DNA of 64,000 bases from Synergistaceae bacterium (lineage in GTDB: Bacteria; Synergistota; Synergistia; Synergistales; Aminobacteriaceae). The translations under genes were made by a program, and so were the position numbers. Below are positions 41,855 through 50,561 of the stretch, in pieces. The stretch covers positions 1-64,000 of the forward strand of contig JAHDLC010000014.1 of the NCBI GenBank assembly GCA_018436595.1, written 5' to 3'. Under the pieces are notes generated by a model. That model was not told the origin of the DNA. It ran no database searches and was given only the letters and a program-made list of their open reading frames with translations. The stretch's first letter is position 1, and each line of letters begins with the position of its first letter.

Positions 41855-42967
41855 CTACTGCGACTTCCCCCTGCAGAGAATGGGAAGTTCGTCCGCGACC
41901 CGGCCGTCCTCCACGAGGTACATCCGGTCGTAGAGGTTGCAGGTGGGGCAGATGTGGTTGGGTATGATCTCCACCCGGTCTCCGAGGGAGAGCCGTTCGT
42001 TCGCCTCCTTACCGTAGACCAGCCCGTGCTCGTCATAGAGCTTGCCGATCCTCAGGCCGTCAAAGCCCTTCAGCAGACCGTGGCCGGGAGTGCCGCAGAT
42101 TCCCCCCTCCCTGGTGAAGGCCGTCAGGGCCTTGACCCCCGCGTCGAGGACCACCCTGTCCGCCGTGGGCTTGCTCATCACCGTGGCCAGCACAGTGGCG
42201 GCGCAGGTGTCGTAACTCCCCACCGCCGCGCCCTGGGCGGCGTCCATCAGGACGTAGGTACCCGGGCGGATCTCCGTCACGCCGGGGAGGATGTCCCCGC
42301 CGACCAGAATGGACGGCGTTGCGCCGATGCTCACCGTGCCCACCGGAATGCCCTCCGCCCGGATCATTTCCGCTGCCCCGAGGGTCTCCTCCTGGGCCTT
42401 CCGGAAAAAGGCGGCGCACTGCTCACGGTCCTTCGCGCCGTAGGTGTGTCCCTCGTGGGAAAAAATGCCCTTCAGACGCACGTTCGGCGCGGCGGCAATG
42501 AATTTTGCCAGCTCCACCAGCTCCGGGCCGGGGAGCATGCCCGACCGTACCTCTCCAGTTTCCACCTCGATCAGGACGTCCGCCGGTTCAGGGGCACCCT
42601 CGAAAAACCGGGAAATAGCGGAAACCTGCTCCCGGTTGTCCACCCCCACGCTGAGCCGCGTTTTTGCGGCCAGGTTGCGGAGCCGGGCGAACTTCAGGTC
42701 GCCGTAGATCTCGTTGGCGATGAAAATGTCGTCCATGCCGTTTTCGGCCATGACTTCCGCCTCGCCGATCTTGGCCACTGTGATGCCCTTCGCTCCGGCC
42801 TTCACCTGCATGGCCGCGATCGCGGGGGTCCTGTGGGTCTTCGTGTGGGGTCTCAGGGCGACACCCGCCCTGTCAGCCAGATCCTGCATTCCCGTTATAT
42901 TGCGGAGCAGAATGGTCCTGTCCACAAGGAGGGAGGGAGTATCAAGGCTGCTGTACAGGTCTTTCAT
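41855..42967 (-). CDS. DSD1/D-threonine-aldolase-family PLP enzyme
   Basis: 370 residues. Alanine-racemase-type TIM barrel with the PLP Lys43 in RPHTKTHRTP, then GITVAKIGEAEVMAENG, and a C-terminal beta-barrel with the family's metal-binding His and Cys in IIPNHICPTCNLYD. Members cleave D-threonine or other D-3-hydroxy amino acids to glycine and an aldehyde, or deaminate D-serine; which applies is not decidable here. Follows ridA by 27 nt, consistent with removal of the reactive enamine/imine intermediates that these PLP enzymes make. Confidence 0.9.
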   Translation of the reverse strand: MKDLYSSLDTPSLLVDRTILLRNITGMQDLADRAGVALRPHTKTHRTPAIAAMQVKAGAKGITVAKIGEAEVMAENGMDDIFIANEIYGDLKFARLRNLAAKTRLSVGVDNREQVSAISRFFEGAPEPADVLIEVETGEVRSGMLPGPELVELAKFIAAAPNVRLKGIFSHEGHTYGAKDREQCAAFFRKAQEETLGAAEMIRAEGIPVGTVSIGATPSILVGGDILPGVTEIRPGTYVLMDAAQGAAVGSYDTCAATVLATVMSKPTADRVVLDAGVKALTAFTREGGICGTPGHGLLKGFDGLRIGKLYDEHGLVYGKEANERLSLGDRVEIIPNHICPTCNLYDRMYLVEDGRVADELPILCRGKSQ

Positions 42968-42994
42968 TGCTGTCGTTCCTCCGTTCTTCAGGCA

Positions 42995-43384
42995 TCAGTC
43001 GGTCCCTGAATTCGTCGCCGCGACGGCGTCGATTTCCACAAGGAATCCGTAGTGCAGATCCCGTGTCGGCACCACGGTCCGCGCCGGCCGATGATCCCCG
43101 AAGAATTCGGCATACACGGCATTCACCCTGTTCCAGAGCGAAATGTCCGAGACGTAGACGGTGACCCGGAGCACCCTGTCCCTGCCGCTTCCCGCAGCCT
43201 CCAGGACAGCCTCCAGGTTCATGAGGGCCCGTTCCGTCTGTTCCTCCACTGTGCCCAGGCATTTCTCCCCTGTTTCCGGCACTATGGGAAGCTGCCCCGC
43301 CGCATACACAACGCCCCGGTGCACCACTGCCTGGGAATAATGGCCCCCCGGCCGGGGAGCGTTTTCTGTCGAAATGAACTGCAT
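42995..43384 (-). CDS. ridA: RidA/YjgF-family enamine/imine deaminase
   Basis: 129 residues, normal length. Motifs AAGQLPIVPETG, EQTERALMNLEAVLEAAG and the substrate-binding Arg in RPARTVVPTRDL with the terminal EIDAVA. RidA hydrolyses 2-aminoacrylate-type intermediates to ketoacids. Sits between the GntR regulator and the D-amino-acid PLP enzyme in one operon. Ribosome site GGAGGTG. Confidence 0.93.
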   Translation of the reverse strand: MQFISTENAPRPGGHYSQAVVHRGVVYAAGQLPIVPETGEKCLGTVEEQTERALMNLEAVLEAAGSGRDRVLRVTVYVSDISLWNRVNAVYAEFFGDHRPARTVVPTRDLHYGFLVEIDAVAATNSGTD

Positions 43385-43443
43385 ACTATACCGGCACCTC
43401 CGTTCAGAATAGAAGTCGATGTTCCGTCCCGCGTTTCCTGTTC

Positions 43444-44184
43444 CTAGCCGCAGGTCTCATCCCGCCGTGAATCCAGCTTTCTGATCTCTTCGTCAATGTA
43501 GTCGGCCAGGATGCTGTTGTGGAAAGCCATGGCTTTCACGGCGGCCTTTATATTGCCGCTTTCCATGGTCCTGATGATCTCCATGTGGTGGTTGTACCGC
43601 TCTCTTGCCGGAAAGGGCGTTGTGGACAGCCTCCGGAACGTTTTTTTCCACAGGGATTCCACTTTCTTGTGCATTTCCCAGATCACCGGGTTGTCAAGGA
43701 GGGAGGTGATGGCCAGCTCGAAATTCATGTTGGGCAGCTCGTACCGGGATCCCTGTTCGGCCAGGCCTTTTTCGGCCGCCTCGAGCTGCTCGTCCTCCAT
43801 CCGCCGGAGGGAAAGGGCCTGCGATTCCGTCAGATGGGGGACCACCTCCGCCACGGCCCGTTCCTCGATCATTCTCCGGGCCTGGATGAGCTGCCGGAGA
43901 AAGACGAAATGGTCTCTCTGGGCGGAACTGTATTCAGAAACCGGCATGGCGGCCGTGGAGAGGAGAAAAGCTCCGCCTCCGTGCCTGATTTCCAGCATCC
44001 CGGCGTATTCCAGGGTTTTCAGGGCTTCCCGTACGGAACTCCGGCTTACTTTCATGGCGGCGGCGAGGGTCCGTTCCGATGGAATACGGTCTCCCACCTT
44101 CAGGCTGTTTTCCCTGATGTACCTTGTGATGTTCTCGATGATCGCGTCCCGTACAATGACCTTTTTTATCTGCTGGAGCGCCAC
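43444..44184 (-). CDS. GntR/FCD (FadR-like) regulator
   Basis: About 246 residues: winged helix (VGDRIPSERTLAAAM, VSRSSVREALKTLEYAGML) and an FCD domain with NFELAITSL and HMEIIRTME. GTG 44184 is chosen because AGGGGATGGAG lies just upstream; the ATG at 44205 is an alternative with a poor site. First gene of the operon with ridA and the D-threonine-aldolase-like gene and divergent from the LeuC/D-TctCBA cluster, so it may control either or both. Confidence 0.9.
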   Translation of the reverse strand: MALQQIKKVIVRDAIIENITRYIRENSLKVGDRIPSERTLAAAMKVSRSSVREALKTLEYAGMLEIRHGGGAFLLSTAAMPVSEYSSAQRDHFVFLRQLIQARRMIEERAVAEVVPHLTESQALSLRRMEDEQLEAAEKGLAEQGSRYELPNMNFELAITSLLDNPVIWEMHKKVESLWKKTFRRLSTTPFPARERYNHHMEIIRTMESGNIKAAVKAMAFHNSILADYIDEEIRKLDSRRDETCG

Positions 44185-44224
44185 GTTTCTCCATCCCCTT
44201 TGCATCCGCCTGACAATCTGCTAT

Positions 44225-44254
44225 ACTTTTCAAAAGTTTTAACTGGTAGGACCA
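44225..44254. promoter_or_regulatory. GntR/FadR-type operator sites in the divergent promoter region
   Basis: ACTTTT-C-AAAAGT (44225-44237) is a perfect palindrome, and TGGTAGGACCA (44244-44254) matches the FadR-subfamily operator consensus TGGTNNNACCA exactly. A -10-like TATAGC occurs on each strand nearby but no full promoter is convincing. Confidence 0.6.
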
Positions 44255-44342
44255 CTTGCCACTTTCCGGATCCATTATAGCACTCTGCCACATCTTACAT
44301 CATGAACCCACCGGTTCGAATCCTCGGAATTCGGGCCGCAGA

Positions 44343-44378
44343 AACGGCACATAGGGCCGTTCCCGAAAGGGAAACGGC
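44343..44378 (+). promoter_or_regulatory. Two mutually exclusive hairpins upstream of the LeuC-like gene
   Basis: GCCGTT (44356-44361) can pair with AACGGC on either side (44343-44348 or 44373-44378; the latter hairpin extends through CCC/GGG). This could be a leader switch or chance. Confidence 0.3.
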
Positions 44379-44417
44379 ATTGGAACCGGATCTTACGACA
44401 TGAGGAGAGATAACGGC

Positions 44418-45662
44418 ATGCACGCTCTGGAAAAAACCCTCGCCCGGGCTTCCGGGAAGACGCAGGTATCGGCAGGGGAAATTGTCCTGGCGGAGGTGGA
44501 CCTCGCCGAGGTCAACGACCTCTACCTCCAGGTGATCAAATCCTTCCGCGAGCTTGGGGGAGAGAAAGTCCGCCACCCTGAAAAGACATCCTTCGTCTTC
44601 GATCACTATTCACCCGCACCCACCATCAAGGCAGCGGACAACCACAAAAAAATGAGGGAATTCTGCGCCGGGCAGGGCATCCCCCACCTTTTCGACATCG
44701 GCGAGGGAGTCTGCCACCAGGTACTGACCGAGAGCGGCATGGTCGGTCCCGGCACCATCGTCGTGGAGACCGATTCCCATACCACCACCATGGGGGCCCT
44801 CGGGGCCTTCGGAACTGGGGTGGGCGCCACCGACATGGCCACCATCCTGATCACCGGCAAGCTCTGGTTCAAGGTCCCCCGGGTGATGAACATCGTCTTC
44901 GAAGGCACTCCTCCCAAGGGGGTCATGGCCAAGGACATGATTCTCCACGCCATCGGCGACCTCAGGCAGGACGCCGCCATCTACAAGGCGGTGGAGTTCA
45001 GCGGCGGCGCTGTCCGTGAGATGGCCCAGGAGGAGCGCTTCGTCCTGTGCAACATGGCCGTGGAGATGGGGGCCAAGGCGGCCTTTATCGCCCCGGACGG
45101 CACGACTCTCGAGTATCTCTCCCGGTATGGCTGGAAGGGCGGGGAGATTCCCGCGACCGACCCGGGGTACGAATACGACTCCGTGGTCCGGTACGATGTC
45201 TCCTCGCTGACGCCGAGAGTCGCCCTTCCCGGCAGTGTGGACGCCGTTTCCGCCATTCCCGGAGAGAAGATCACCGTGGACCAGGTGTTCCTGGGCACCT
45301 GCACCGGCGGGCGGCTCAACGACATCCGCACCGCCGCTGAGATCCTGGCGGGAAAGCGTGTCGCCCCGGGAACCAGGTTCGTCGTTATTCCCGCCTCGAG
45401 GCGGATTTTTCAGGATGCCCTTCTGGCCGGATACATCGAAACGCTGGTGAACGCCGGCGCCGTCCTTTCCACTCCGGGGTGCGGTCCCTGTCTCGGCGCC
45501 CATGAAGGAATCCTGGCGCCGGGGGAAACCTGTGTTACCACCTCGAGCCGGAATTTCCCGGGAAGAATGGGAAGCACCGAGGCGGACATCTACATCGCGT
45601 CGCCCGCCACCGCAGCCGCCACAGCGCTCATGGGCAGGCTTTGCGGCGCCGACTCGCTGTAA
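44418..45662 (+). CDS. Aconitase-family hydro-lyase, large subunit (LeuC-like)
   Basis: 414 residues, the short prokaryotic LeuC/homoaconitase type. [4Fe-4S] ligand Cys residues in LGTCTGGRLNDI and STPGCGPCLGAHEG, substrate motifs ETDSHTTTMGALGAFGTGVG and SSRNFPGRMGSTEADIYIASP. Makes a two-subunit dehydratase with the next gene, isomerising or (de)hydrating a malate-type acid. Biosynthetic isopropylmalate isomerase is one possibility, but the genes sit with a TctCBA uptake system and PdxA/LeuB-type dehydrogenases and no leuA, so a catabolic acid (isopropylmalate-, citramalate- or dimethylmalate-like) is more likely. ATG 44418 follows AGGAG by about 10 nt. Confidence 0.9.
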   Translation: MHALEKTLARASGKTQVSAGEIVLAEVDLAEVNDLYLQVIKSFRELGGEKVRHPEKTSFVFDHYSPAPTIKAADNHKKMREFCAGQGIPHLFDIGEGVCHQVLTESGMVGPGTIVVETDSHTTTMGALGAFGTGVGATDMATILITGKLWFKVPRVMNIVFEGTPPKGVMAKDMILHAIGDLRQDAAIYKAVEFSGGAVREMAQEERFVLCNMAVEMGAKAAFIAPDGTTLEYLSRYGWKGGEIPATDPGYEYDSVVRYDVSSLTPRVALPGSVDAVSAIPGEKITVDQVFLGTCTGGRLNDIRTAAEILAGKRVAPGTRFVVIPASRRIFQDALLAGYIETLVNAGAVLSTPGCGPCLGAHEGILAPGETCVTTSSRNFPGRMGSTEADIYIASPATAAATALMGRLCGADSL

Positions 45663-45676
45663 GGGAGGACAGGGAA

Positions 45677-46180
45677 ATGAACATCATCAGGGGAAGGGTT
45701 TTTACCTTCGGCAACAACATCGATACGGACCAGATTTATCCCGGGCGCTATCTCGAACTCACCGAGCACGATGAAATCGCCGCCCATGTCATGGAAGGAG
45801 CGGACCCGTCCTTTGCGTCGAAAATGAAACGGGGGGACATCATCGCGGCGGGTACCAACTTCGGCTGCGGCTCCAGCCGGGAGCATGCCGTTATCACCCT
45901 GAAAAACTCGGGAGTGGCCGCGGTGGTGGCCAGGTCCTTTGCCAGAATCTTTTTCAGGAATGCCGTGAACCTCGGGCTTCTCGTGGTGGAGATCCCCGAC
46001 CTTGGAGACCTTGGGCTCCGGGACGGCGACGAAGGGGAACTTGATGTTCTCCGGGGCGTGTTTGCCGCCCCGGGCGGGAGCAGGACCTTCGCGCCCCTGC
46101 CCCCCCACGTGCTGGCCATCATCGAGGCGGGAGGGATCTTCCGCCTGTTCCGGGAAAAGGGCGCCGGTGTCTTCGGTTAG
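45677..46180 (+). CDS. Aconitase-family hydro-lyase, small subunit (LeuD-like)
   Basis: 167 residues, standard LeuD length. Swivelling-domain motifs GNNIDTDQIYPGRYLEL and GTNFGCGSSREHAVITLKNSG. It completes the active site of the LeuC-like subunit, 14 nt upstream. ATG 45677 follows GGGAGG; longer in-frame starts overlap the previous gene. Confidence 0.92.
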   Translation: MNIIRGRVFTFGNNIDTDQIYPGRYLELTEHDEIAAHVMEGADPSFASKMKRGDIIAAGTNFGCGSSREHAVITLKNSGVAAVVARSFARIFFRNAVNLGLLVVEIPDLGDLGLRDGDEGELDVLRGVFAAPGGSRTFAPLPPHVLAIIEAGGIFRLFREKGAGVFG

Positions 46181-46226
46181 TACGGAGACGGTTTTGCCGA
46201 TCCCGGACGAAAGAAAGGAGTTTTTC

Positions 46227-47243
46227 ATGGAAATGAAGCGGAAAAAGCCTGTTCTGGCAGTTCCCCTGGGAGATGCCGCCGGGATCGGTCCCGAGATAGT
46301 GGCAAAGACGGCGGCGGCGGGATTCCTCGAAAAGCATGCCCGTCCTGTGATCGTGGGTGATGAAAGAGTGCTCCGGCTGGGCATGACCATTGCCGGGAAA
46401 ATTTTTCCTTTCCGAAGTGCGGATTCCCTGGAGGAAGCGGCCGCAGGGGAGGGGCTCGCGCTGTGGAACACGGGAAGTCTCGATGCCGCAACCCTTGAGC
46501 TTGGCACAGTCTCGCCGGTCAACGGAAAAGAAGAGGGGGACAACCTTGCGGCCTGTATCGACGGCTGCAGACGGGGACTTCTGGACGGCATCTGCTTCGC
46601 CCCTCTCAACAAGGCGGCCCTGAAGCTTGGAGGGTACGGCTTCCCCAGCGAGCATGAGATGTTCGCCCATCTGTACGGAATAACGGAGGGCTTCGGCGAG
46701 ATGAACGTTCTTGAAGGTCTCTGGAATATACGGGTCACCAGTCATATCCCGCTGAAGGACGTGGCGCGGAACATCACGGTGGAGTCGGTGCTGGATACGG
46801 TCCGCCTGGGATACAAAACACTGCGGAGGGCAGGGTGCGAAGCTCCCCGGATGGCCATGGCCGCCCTGAACCCCCACGGGGGGGAGAGCGGAACCTGCGG
46901 CCGGGAGGAGATCGACGTGCTGCTTCCGGCCATCGGTGCAGCGGAAAAAGAGGGCTTTTCCGTGGAGGGGCCCTTTCCGTCGGACACCCTGTTCATCCGG
47001 GCCTTTGAAGGAAAATACGACGGCGTGGTCACCATGTACCACGACCAGGGACAGATCGCCATTAAGCTCAGGGGATTCCATCACTGCGTCACCGTCTCGG
47101 CGGGGCTGCCCCACCCGATCACCACGCCCGCCCACGGAACGGCCTACGACATCGCGGGAAAGGGGATATGCACCACGTCAGCCTTTGAGGACGCCTATGC
47201 CCTCGCCGCCAGAATGGCCCTGGGAGATATCACGGAGCGATAA
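46227..47243 (+). CDS. PdxA-family NAD-dependent dehydrogenase
   Basis: 338 residues. PdxA fold with GDAAGIGPEIVAKTAA, the metal-site His in TMYHDQGQIAIK and HHCVTVSAGLPHPITTPAHG. True PdxA makes the pyridoxal precursor by oxidative decarboxylation of 4-phosphohydroxythreonine; paralogues (PdxA2, TphB) act in catabolic operons on other 3-hydroxy acids. The cluster context points to the catabolic type. The DUF1537 acid kinase that often accompanies PdxA2 is absent, so a non-phosphorylated substrate is possible. ATG 46227 has AAAGGAG at 6 nt. Confidence 0.88.
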   Translation: MEMKRKKPVLAVPLGDAAGIGPEIVAKTAAAGFLEKHARPVIVGDERVLRLGMTIAGKIFPFRSADSLEEAAAGEGLALWNTGSLDAATLELGTVSPVNGKEEGDNLAACIDGCRRGLLDGICFAPLNKAALKLGGYGFPSEHEMFAHLYGITEGFGEMNVLEGLWNIRVTSHIPLKDVARNITVESVLDTVRLGYKTLRRAGCEAPRMAMAALNPHGGESGTCGREEIDVLLPAIGAAEKEGFSVEGPFPSDTLFIRAFEGKYDGVVTMYHDQGQIAIKLRGFHHCVTVSAGLPHPITTPAHGTAYDIAGKGICTTSAFEDAYALAARMALGDITER

Positions 47244-47373
47244 GAGAAAGAGCCGGCAGGAACGGCGGCCGGTTCTTCCGGATGGCGAAGGGAGGGATGG
47301 ATGAAGAAAGAAACCTTGCGGCAGCAGCGTGGAGAGAAGCAGGAATAACAAAAATAAGGAGGGTTACACGAAA

Positions 47374-48327
47374 ATGAAAAAAAGACATCTTCTGGTACTT
47401 CTGGTTCTGGCCGTGTCTCTGGCGTGCGCGGGCGCCCTTTCCGCCGCGGAGAACTATCCCGCGAAGCCGGTCGTGCTCGTGTACCATTCCCAGGCAGGTT
47501 CCGGAGGGGACATCTTCCTGAGGAACATGGGAAAGGCCATCGAGAAGATCATCGGCCAGCCCATCATCGTGGAAAACAGGACGGGCGGCGGCGGCTCCAA
47601 CGCCTGGATGTATTCCAAGAACGCGAAGCCCGACGGCTATACCCTGCTCGGCATTTCGTCCTCCGTCATCGCCGGTCCGCTCCAGACAAAGATGGCGGTT
47701 TCCTACGCCGACTTCAAGCCTGTAGCCCAGGTCTTCTTCGATCCCACGGTTATTTTCGTCCCCGCAAAGAGTCCGTTCAAGACCTTTGACGACGTGATCA
47801 AGGATGCCAGGGCGAATCCCGGAAAGCAGAACTGGGGCGCCGGAAACCCCGGCAGCGCCGAGACCATGTGCATCGAGAAGGTCGCCCAGATGGCCGACAT
47901 GAAGATCACCGTGGTGCCTTTCGAGGGCGGCGCCGACGTCATGGTGGAGATCATCGCCGGACGGATCGATGCGGCCATCGGCGAATATGCCGAGATCGCC
48001 AGCCAGGTGGAGGCGGGGAACATCCGCATCATCGCCTGCCTGAACACCGAGAGGATGGAGGAAGCTCCCGACGTCCCCACCCTCAAGGAGAGCGGCGTGG
48101 ACTTCGTCTTCGAGAAGATCCGCGGCATTGTTGCCCCCAAGGATGTACCGGATTCCGTGGTCAAGGTGTGGACGGACTCTCTTGCCAAGATTTACGACGA
48201 TCCCGAATTCAAGAAATACTACCGGGAGAACATGCTCGTTCCGAGATTTGTTCCCGCCGAGAAAATGCAGAAGGTCATGGACGATCAGCACGCCTTCTTC
48301 AAGGAAATGGGCAAGGGGCTCTACTAG
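47374..48327 (+). CDS. Tripartite tricarboxylate transporter substrate-binding protein (TctC)
   Basis: 317 residues with a signal peptide (HLLVLLVLAVSLACAGALSAA). BugT/TctC features: YPAKPVVLVYHSQAGSGGD, NRTGGGGSNAWMYS and VVPFEGGADVMVEIIAGRID, in the periplasmic two-lobe fold. Binds a di- or tricarboxylate and delivers it to TctA/TctB. It lies between the PdxA-like gene and tctB. Confidence 0.92.
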   Translation: MKKRHLLVLLVLAVSLACAGALSAAENYPAKPVVLVYHSQAGSGGDIFLRNMGKAIEKIIGQPIIVENRTGGGGSNAWMYSKNAKPDGYTLLGISSSVIAGPLQTKMAVSYADFKPVAQVFFDPTVIFVPAKSPFKTFDDVIKDARANPGKQNWGAGNPGSAETMCIEKVAQMADMKITVVPFEGGADVMVEIIAGRIDAAIGEYAEIASQVEAGNIRIIACLNTERMEEAPDVPTLKESGVDFVFEKIRGIVAPKDVPDSVVKVWTDSLAKIYDDPEFKKYYRENMLVPRFVPAEKMQKVMDDQHAFFKEMGKGLY

Positions 48328-48447
48328 AGCCCGTTCCGCTCACCGGATCAGACGATTTCTCGTAACCAATACTGCCTTTCGGCGTCCCTCCGCTCCCGGA
48401 TTCTTTGGGGCGGAAGGGGCGCCGGAGGCAACACAGGAAGGGAAATT

Positions 48448-48921
48448 ATGACGATTACAAACAAAAGCAAGGCTGTGCTCAATATCCTGTGGATCCTCGC
48501 CGCCGCGGCATTTTACTGGACATCAATTCCCTACAGCGAGGCGAGGACTTTCGATCCCATCGGTCCCCACGTTTTTCCCCAGATCATGTCCGGGGTCATT
48601 ATTCTCTGTTCCCTGGGCAACCTGCTTGTGATCTACCGGCATTCAAAAACAGGAACGGACACCCCGGAAACCTTCCACCCCGGAGATGCCCTCAGGATGC
48701 TCCTTGTCCTGGTTGTAAGCGGGCTGTACATCTGGCTTATGCCCGCTGCGGGCTACCTGGTCGCCACCATTTTCCTGATCTTCCTGCTCATAGCGGTCCA
48801 GGGAGAGGTGGGGCTGAGAGTCAACATTCTCGTCAGCTGCGGGTTCGCCCTGGTGCTGTACCTCCTTTTTTCAAAGGTGCTTCATATTCTTCTGCCCCAC
48901 GGATTTCTCGAGTTCATCTAG
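48448..48921 (+). CDS. Tripartite tricarboxylate transporter small membrane subunit (TctB)
   Basis: 157 residues, four hydrophobic segments, typical of the poorly conserved TctB family (FDPIGPHVFPQIMSGVI, LMPAAGYLVATIFLIFLL). Between tctC and tctA as usual. Ribosome site AGGAAGGGAAAT. Confidence 0.88.
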   Translation: MTITNKSKAVLNILWILAAAAFYWTSIPYSEARTFDPIGPHVFPQIMSGVIILCSLGNLLVIYRHSKTGTDTPETFHPGDALRMLLVLVVSGLYIWLMPAAGYLVATIFLIFLLIAVQGEVGLRVNILVSCGFALVLYLLFSKVLHILLPHGFLEFI

Positions 48922-48991
48922 TGCCCGCCCCCTGAGAGAATCTGCGCCCGCGGGTGTTTTTTAGCTTGTCATACTGGAGGCTGAGCGTCTC

Positions 48992-50485
48992 ATGGAATTT
49001 CTGCAGAATATAGCTCTCGGTTCGAGCGTGGTTTTCACTTTCAAGGGTCTCGCATCCATCATCGCCGGCGTGGTCGCCGGAACCATCGGCGGCGCCATTC
49101 CCGGCATCAACGCCACCATGACCATGGCCATCCTTCTGCCCTTCACGTGGGGGATGGACCCCACGGCGGCCATTCTCATGTACGTGGGCATTTACTGCGG
49201 TGGACAGTACGGGGGGTCCATCCCGTCGGTCCTCATCGGGACTCCCGGGACGCCCTCATCGGCGGCGACGGTGATGGACGGCTATCCTCTTCACCTTCAG
49301 GGGAAAACCGGCCTTGCCCTCGGCATGTCGCTCTACGCCAGCGTATTCGGGGGCATTGTCTCGAGCGTCGCCCTGATGATTTTCGCCATTCCCCTGGCGA
49401 AGGTGGCCCTCGCCTTCGGCCCCCCCGAGTACTTTGCCCTCGCGCTCCTCGGCCTGACCCTGGTGGCCTCCCTGTCCACGGACGTGTTCAAGGGACTGAT
49501 CGCCGCGGCTCTCGGTCTTCTTCTTGCCACCATCGGTCTCGATCCCTTCGCCGGCATCGTCCGGTTCGGTTTCGGCAGCGAACACCTGATCGAGGGGTTT
49601 GAAATAATCCCCTTCTACATGGGAATCTTCGCCCTGAGCCAGGTGCTGTACATCATTTTCAAGAAGATCCGCCGTGAGGTGGTGGAGTACAGGATAACCT
49701 CAAAGTATCCATCGACCCTCGATTTCATCCGCTGCCTTCCCTCCATGCTCATGGGATCGGCCATCGGCATGTTCGTGGGTGCCATGCCGGGAGCGGGAGC
49801 ATCCATAGCCTGCTGGCTCGGCTATAACGAGGCAAAACGGTGGTCCAGGCACCCCGAGGAGTTCGGCAAGGGCGCCCTGGAAGGAGTAGCGGCCCCGGAA
49901 GCGACGAACAACGCCGTGACGGGAGGGGCCATGGTACCTCTTCTTTCCCTGGGCATACCGGGCTCCGGCTCGACGGCGGTCATGCTTGGAGTGCTGATCA
50001 TTCACGGTCTTCGTCCGGGCCCCATGCTCTTCGTCACCAACCCGGAAATCCCCTATTCGATCTTCGTCTCCCTGTTCGTCTCGAACGTCATCATGATCTT
50101 CGTCGCCCTGATGCTGATCAAGCTCCTGATCAAGGTGGTCAACATCCCCGAGACTATAATGAACGCCTGCATCCTGGCCATCATTTTCGTCGGGGCCTAC
50201 TCGGTGAACAACAGCATGTTCGACATCTTCACGGTCCTTCTCTTCGGTGTCCTCGGGCTGATCATGAAAATTTACGATTACCCCATTACGGCCACGGCCC
50301 TCGGTTTCGTGCTTGGATACCTCGTGGAGACGAATTTCAGGAGGTCCCTCACCCTTTCCAAGGGCGACTGGTCTGTTTTCATGACAAACCCCATCTCTAT
50401 GGTGATCATCATCCTTTCCATCCTGAGCGTGGCCTACGCGGTCTACTGCAACCACTTCAGGAGAAAACGGGGGGCGGCGGAATAG
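48992..50485 (+). CDS. Tripartite tricarboxylate transporter large membrane subunit (TctA)
   Basis: 497 residues, about 12 segments. TctA motifs GGAIPGINATMTMAILLPFTWG, GGQYGGSIPSVLIGTPGTPS and the second-half EATNNAVTGGAMVPLLSLGIPGS (quoted in parts in the protein). It is the sodium- or proton-driven channel of the TctCBA system. Preceded by GGAGG. Confidence 0.94.
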   Translation: MEFLQNIALGSSVVFTFKGLASIIAGVVAGTIGGAIPGINATMTMAILLPFTWGMDPTAAILMYVGIYCGGQYGGSIPSVLIGTPGTPSSAATVMDGYPLHLQGKTGLALGMSLYASVFGGIVSSVALMIFAIPLAKVALAFGPPEYFALALLGLTLVASLSTDVFKGLIAAALGLLLATIGLDPFAGIVRFGFGSEHLIEGFEIIPFYMGIFALSQVLYIIFKKIRREVVEYRITSKYPSTLDFIRCLPSMLMGSAIGMFVGAMPGAGASIACWLGYNEAKRWSRHPEEFGKGALEGVAAPEATNNAVTGGAMVPLLSLGIPGSGSTAVMLGVLIIHGLRPGPMLFVTNPEIPYSIFVSLFVSNVIMIFVALMLIKLLIKVVNIPETIMNACILAIIFVGAYSVNNSMFDIFTVLLFGVLGLIMKIYDYPITATALGFVLGYLVETNFRRSLTLSKGDWSVFMTNPISMVIIILSILSVAYAVYCNHFRRKRGAAE

Positions 50486-50561
50486 AAAACCCCTGCCCGG
50501 AACGCTCCTGGCCGGGAAAAATGACAAGATACTCCAAAAATATGCGAGGGAGAGTCGAGAC

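Noticed and set aside
44310-44330. GGTTCGAATCC resembling a tRNA T-arm
   Set aside because: The flanking bases do not form a T-stem and there is no D-arm or acceptor pairing nearby.
44418-46180. Naming the hydro-lyase leuCD
   Set aside because: No leuA or biosynthetic context; large and small subunit motifs are shared with several (homo)aconitase-type enzymes.
46227-47243. Calling the gene pdxA of vitamin B6 synthesis
   Set aside because: Context is a carboxylate uptake and degradation cluster with no other B6 genes; paralogues with different substrates are common.
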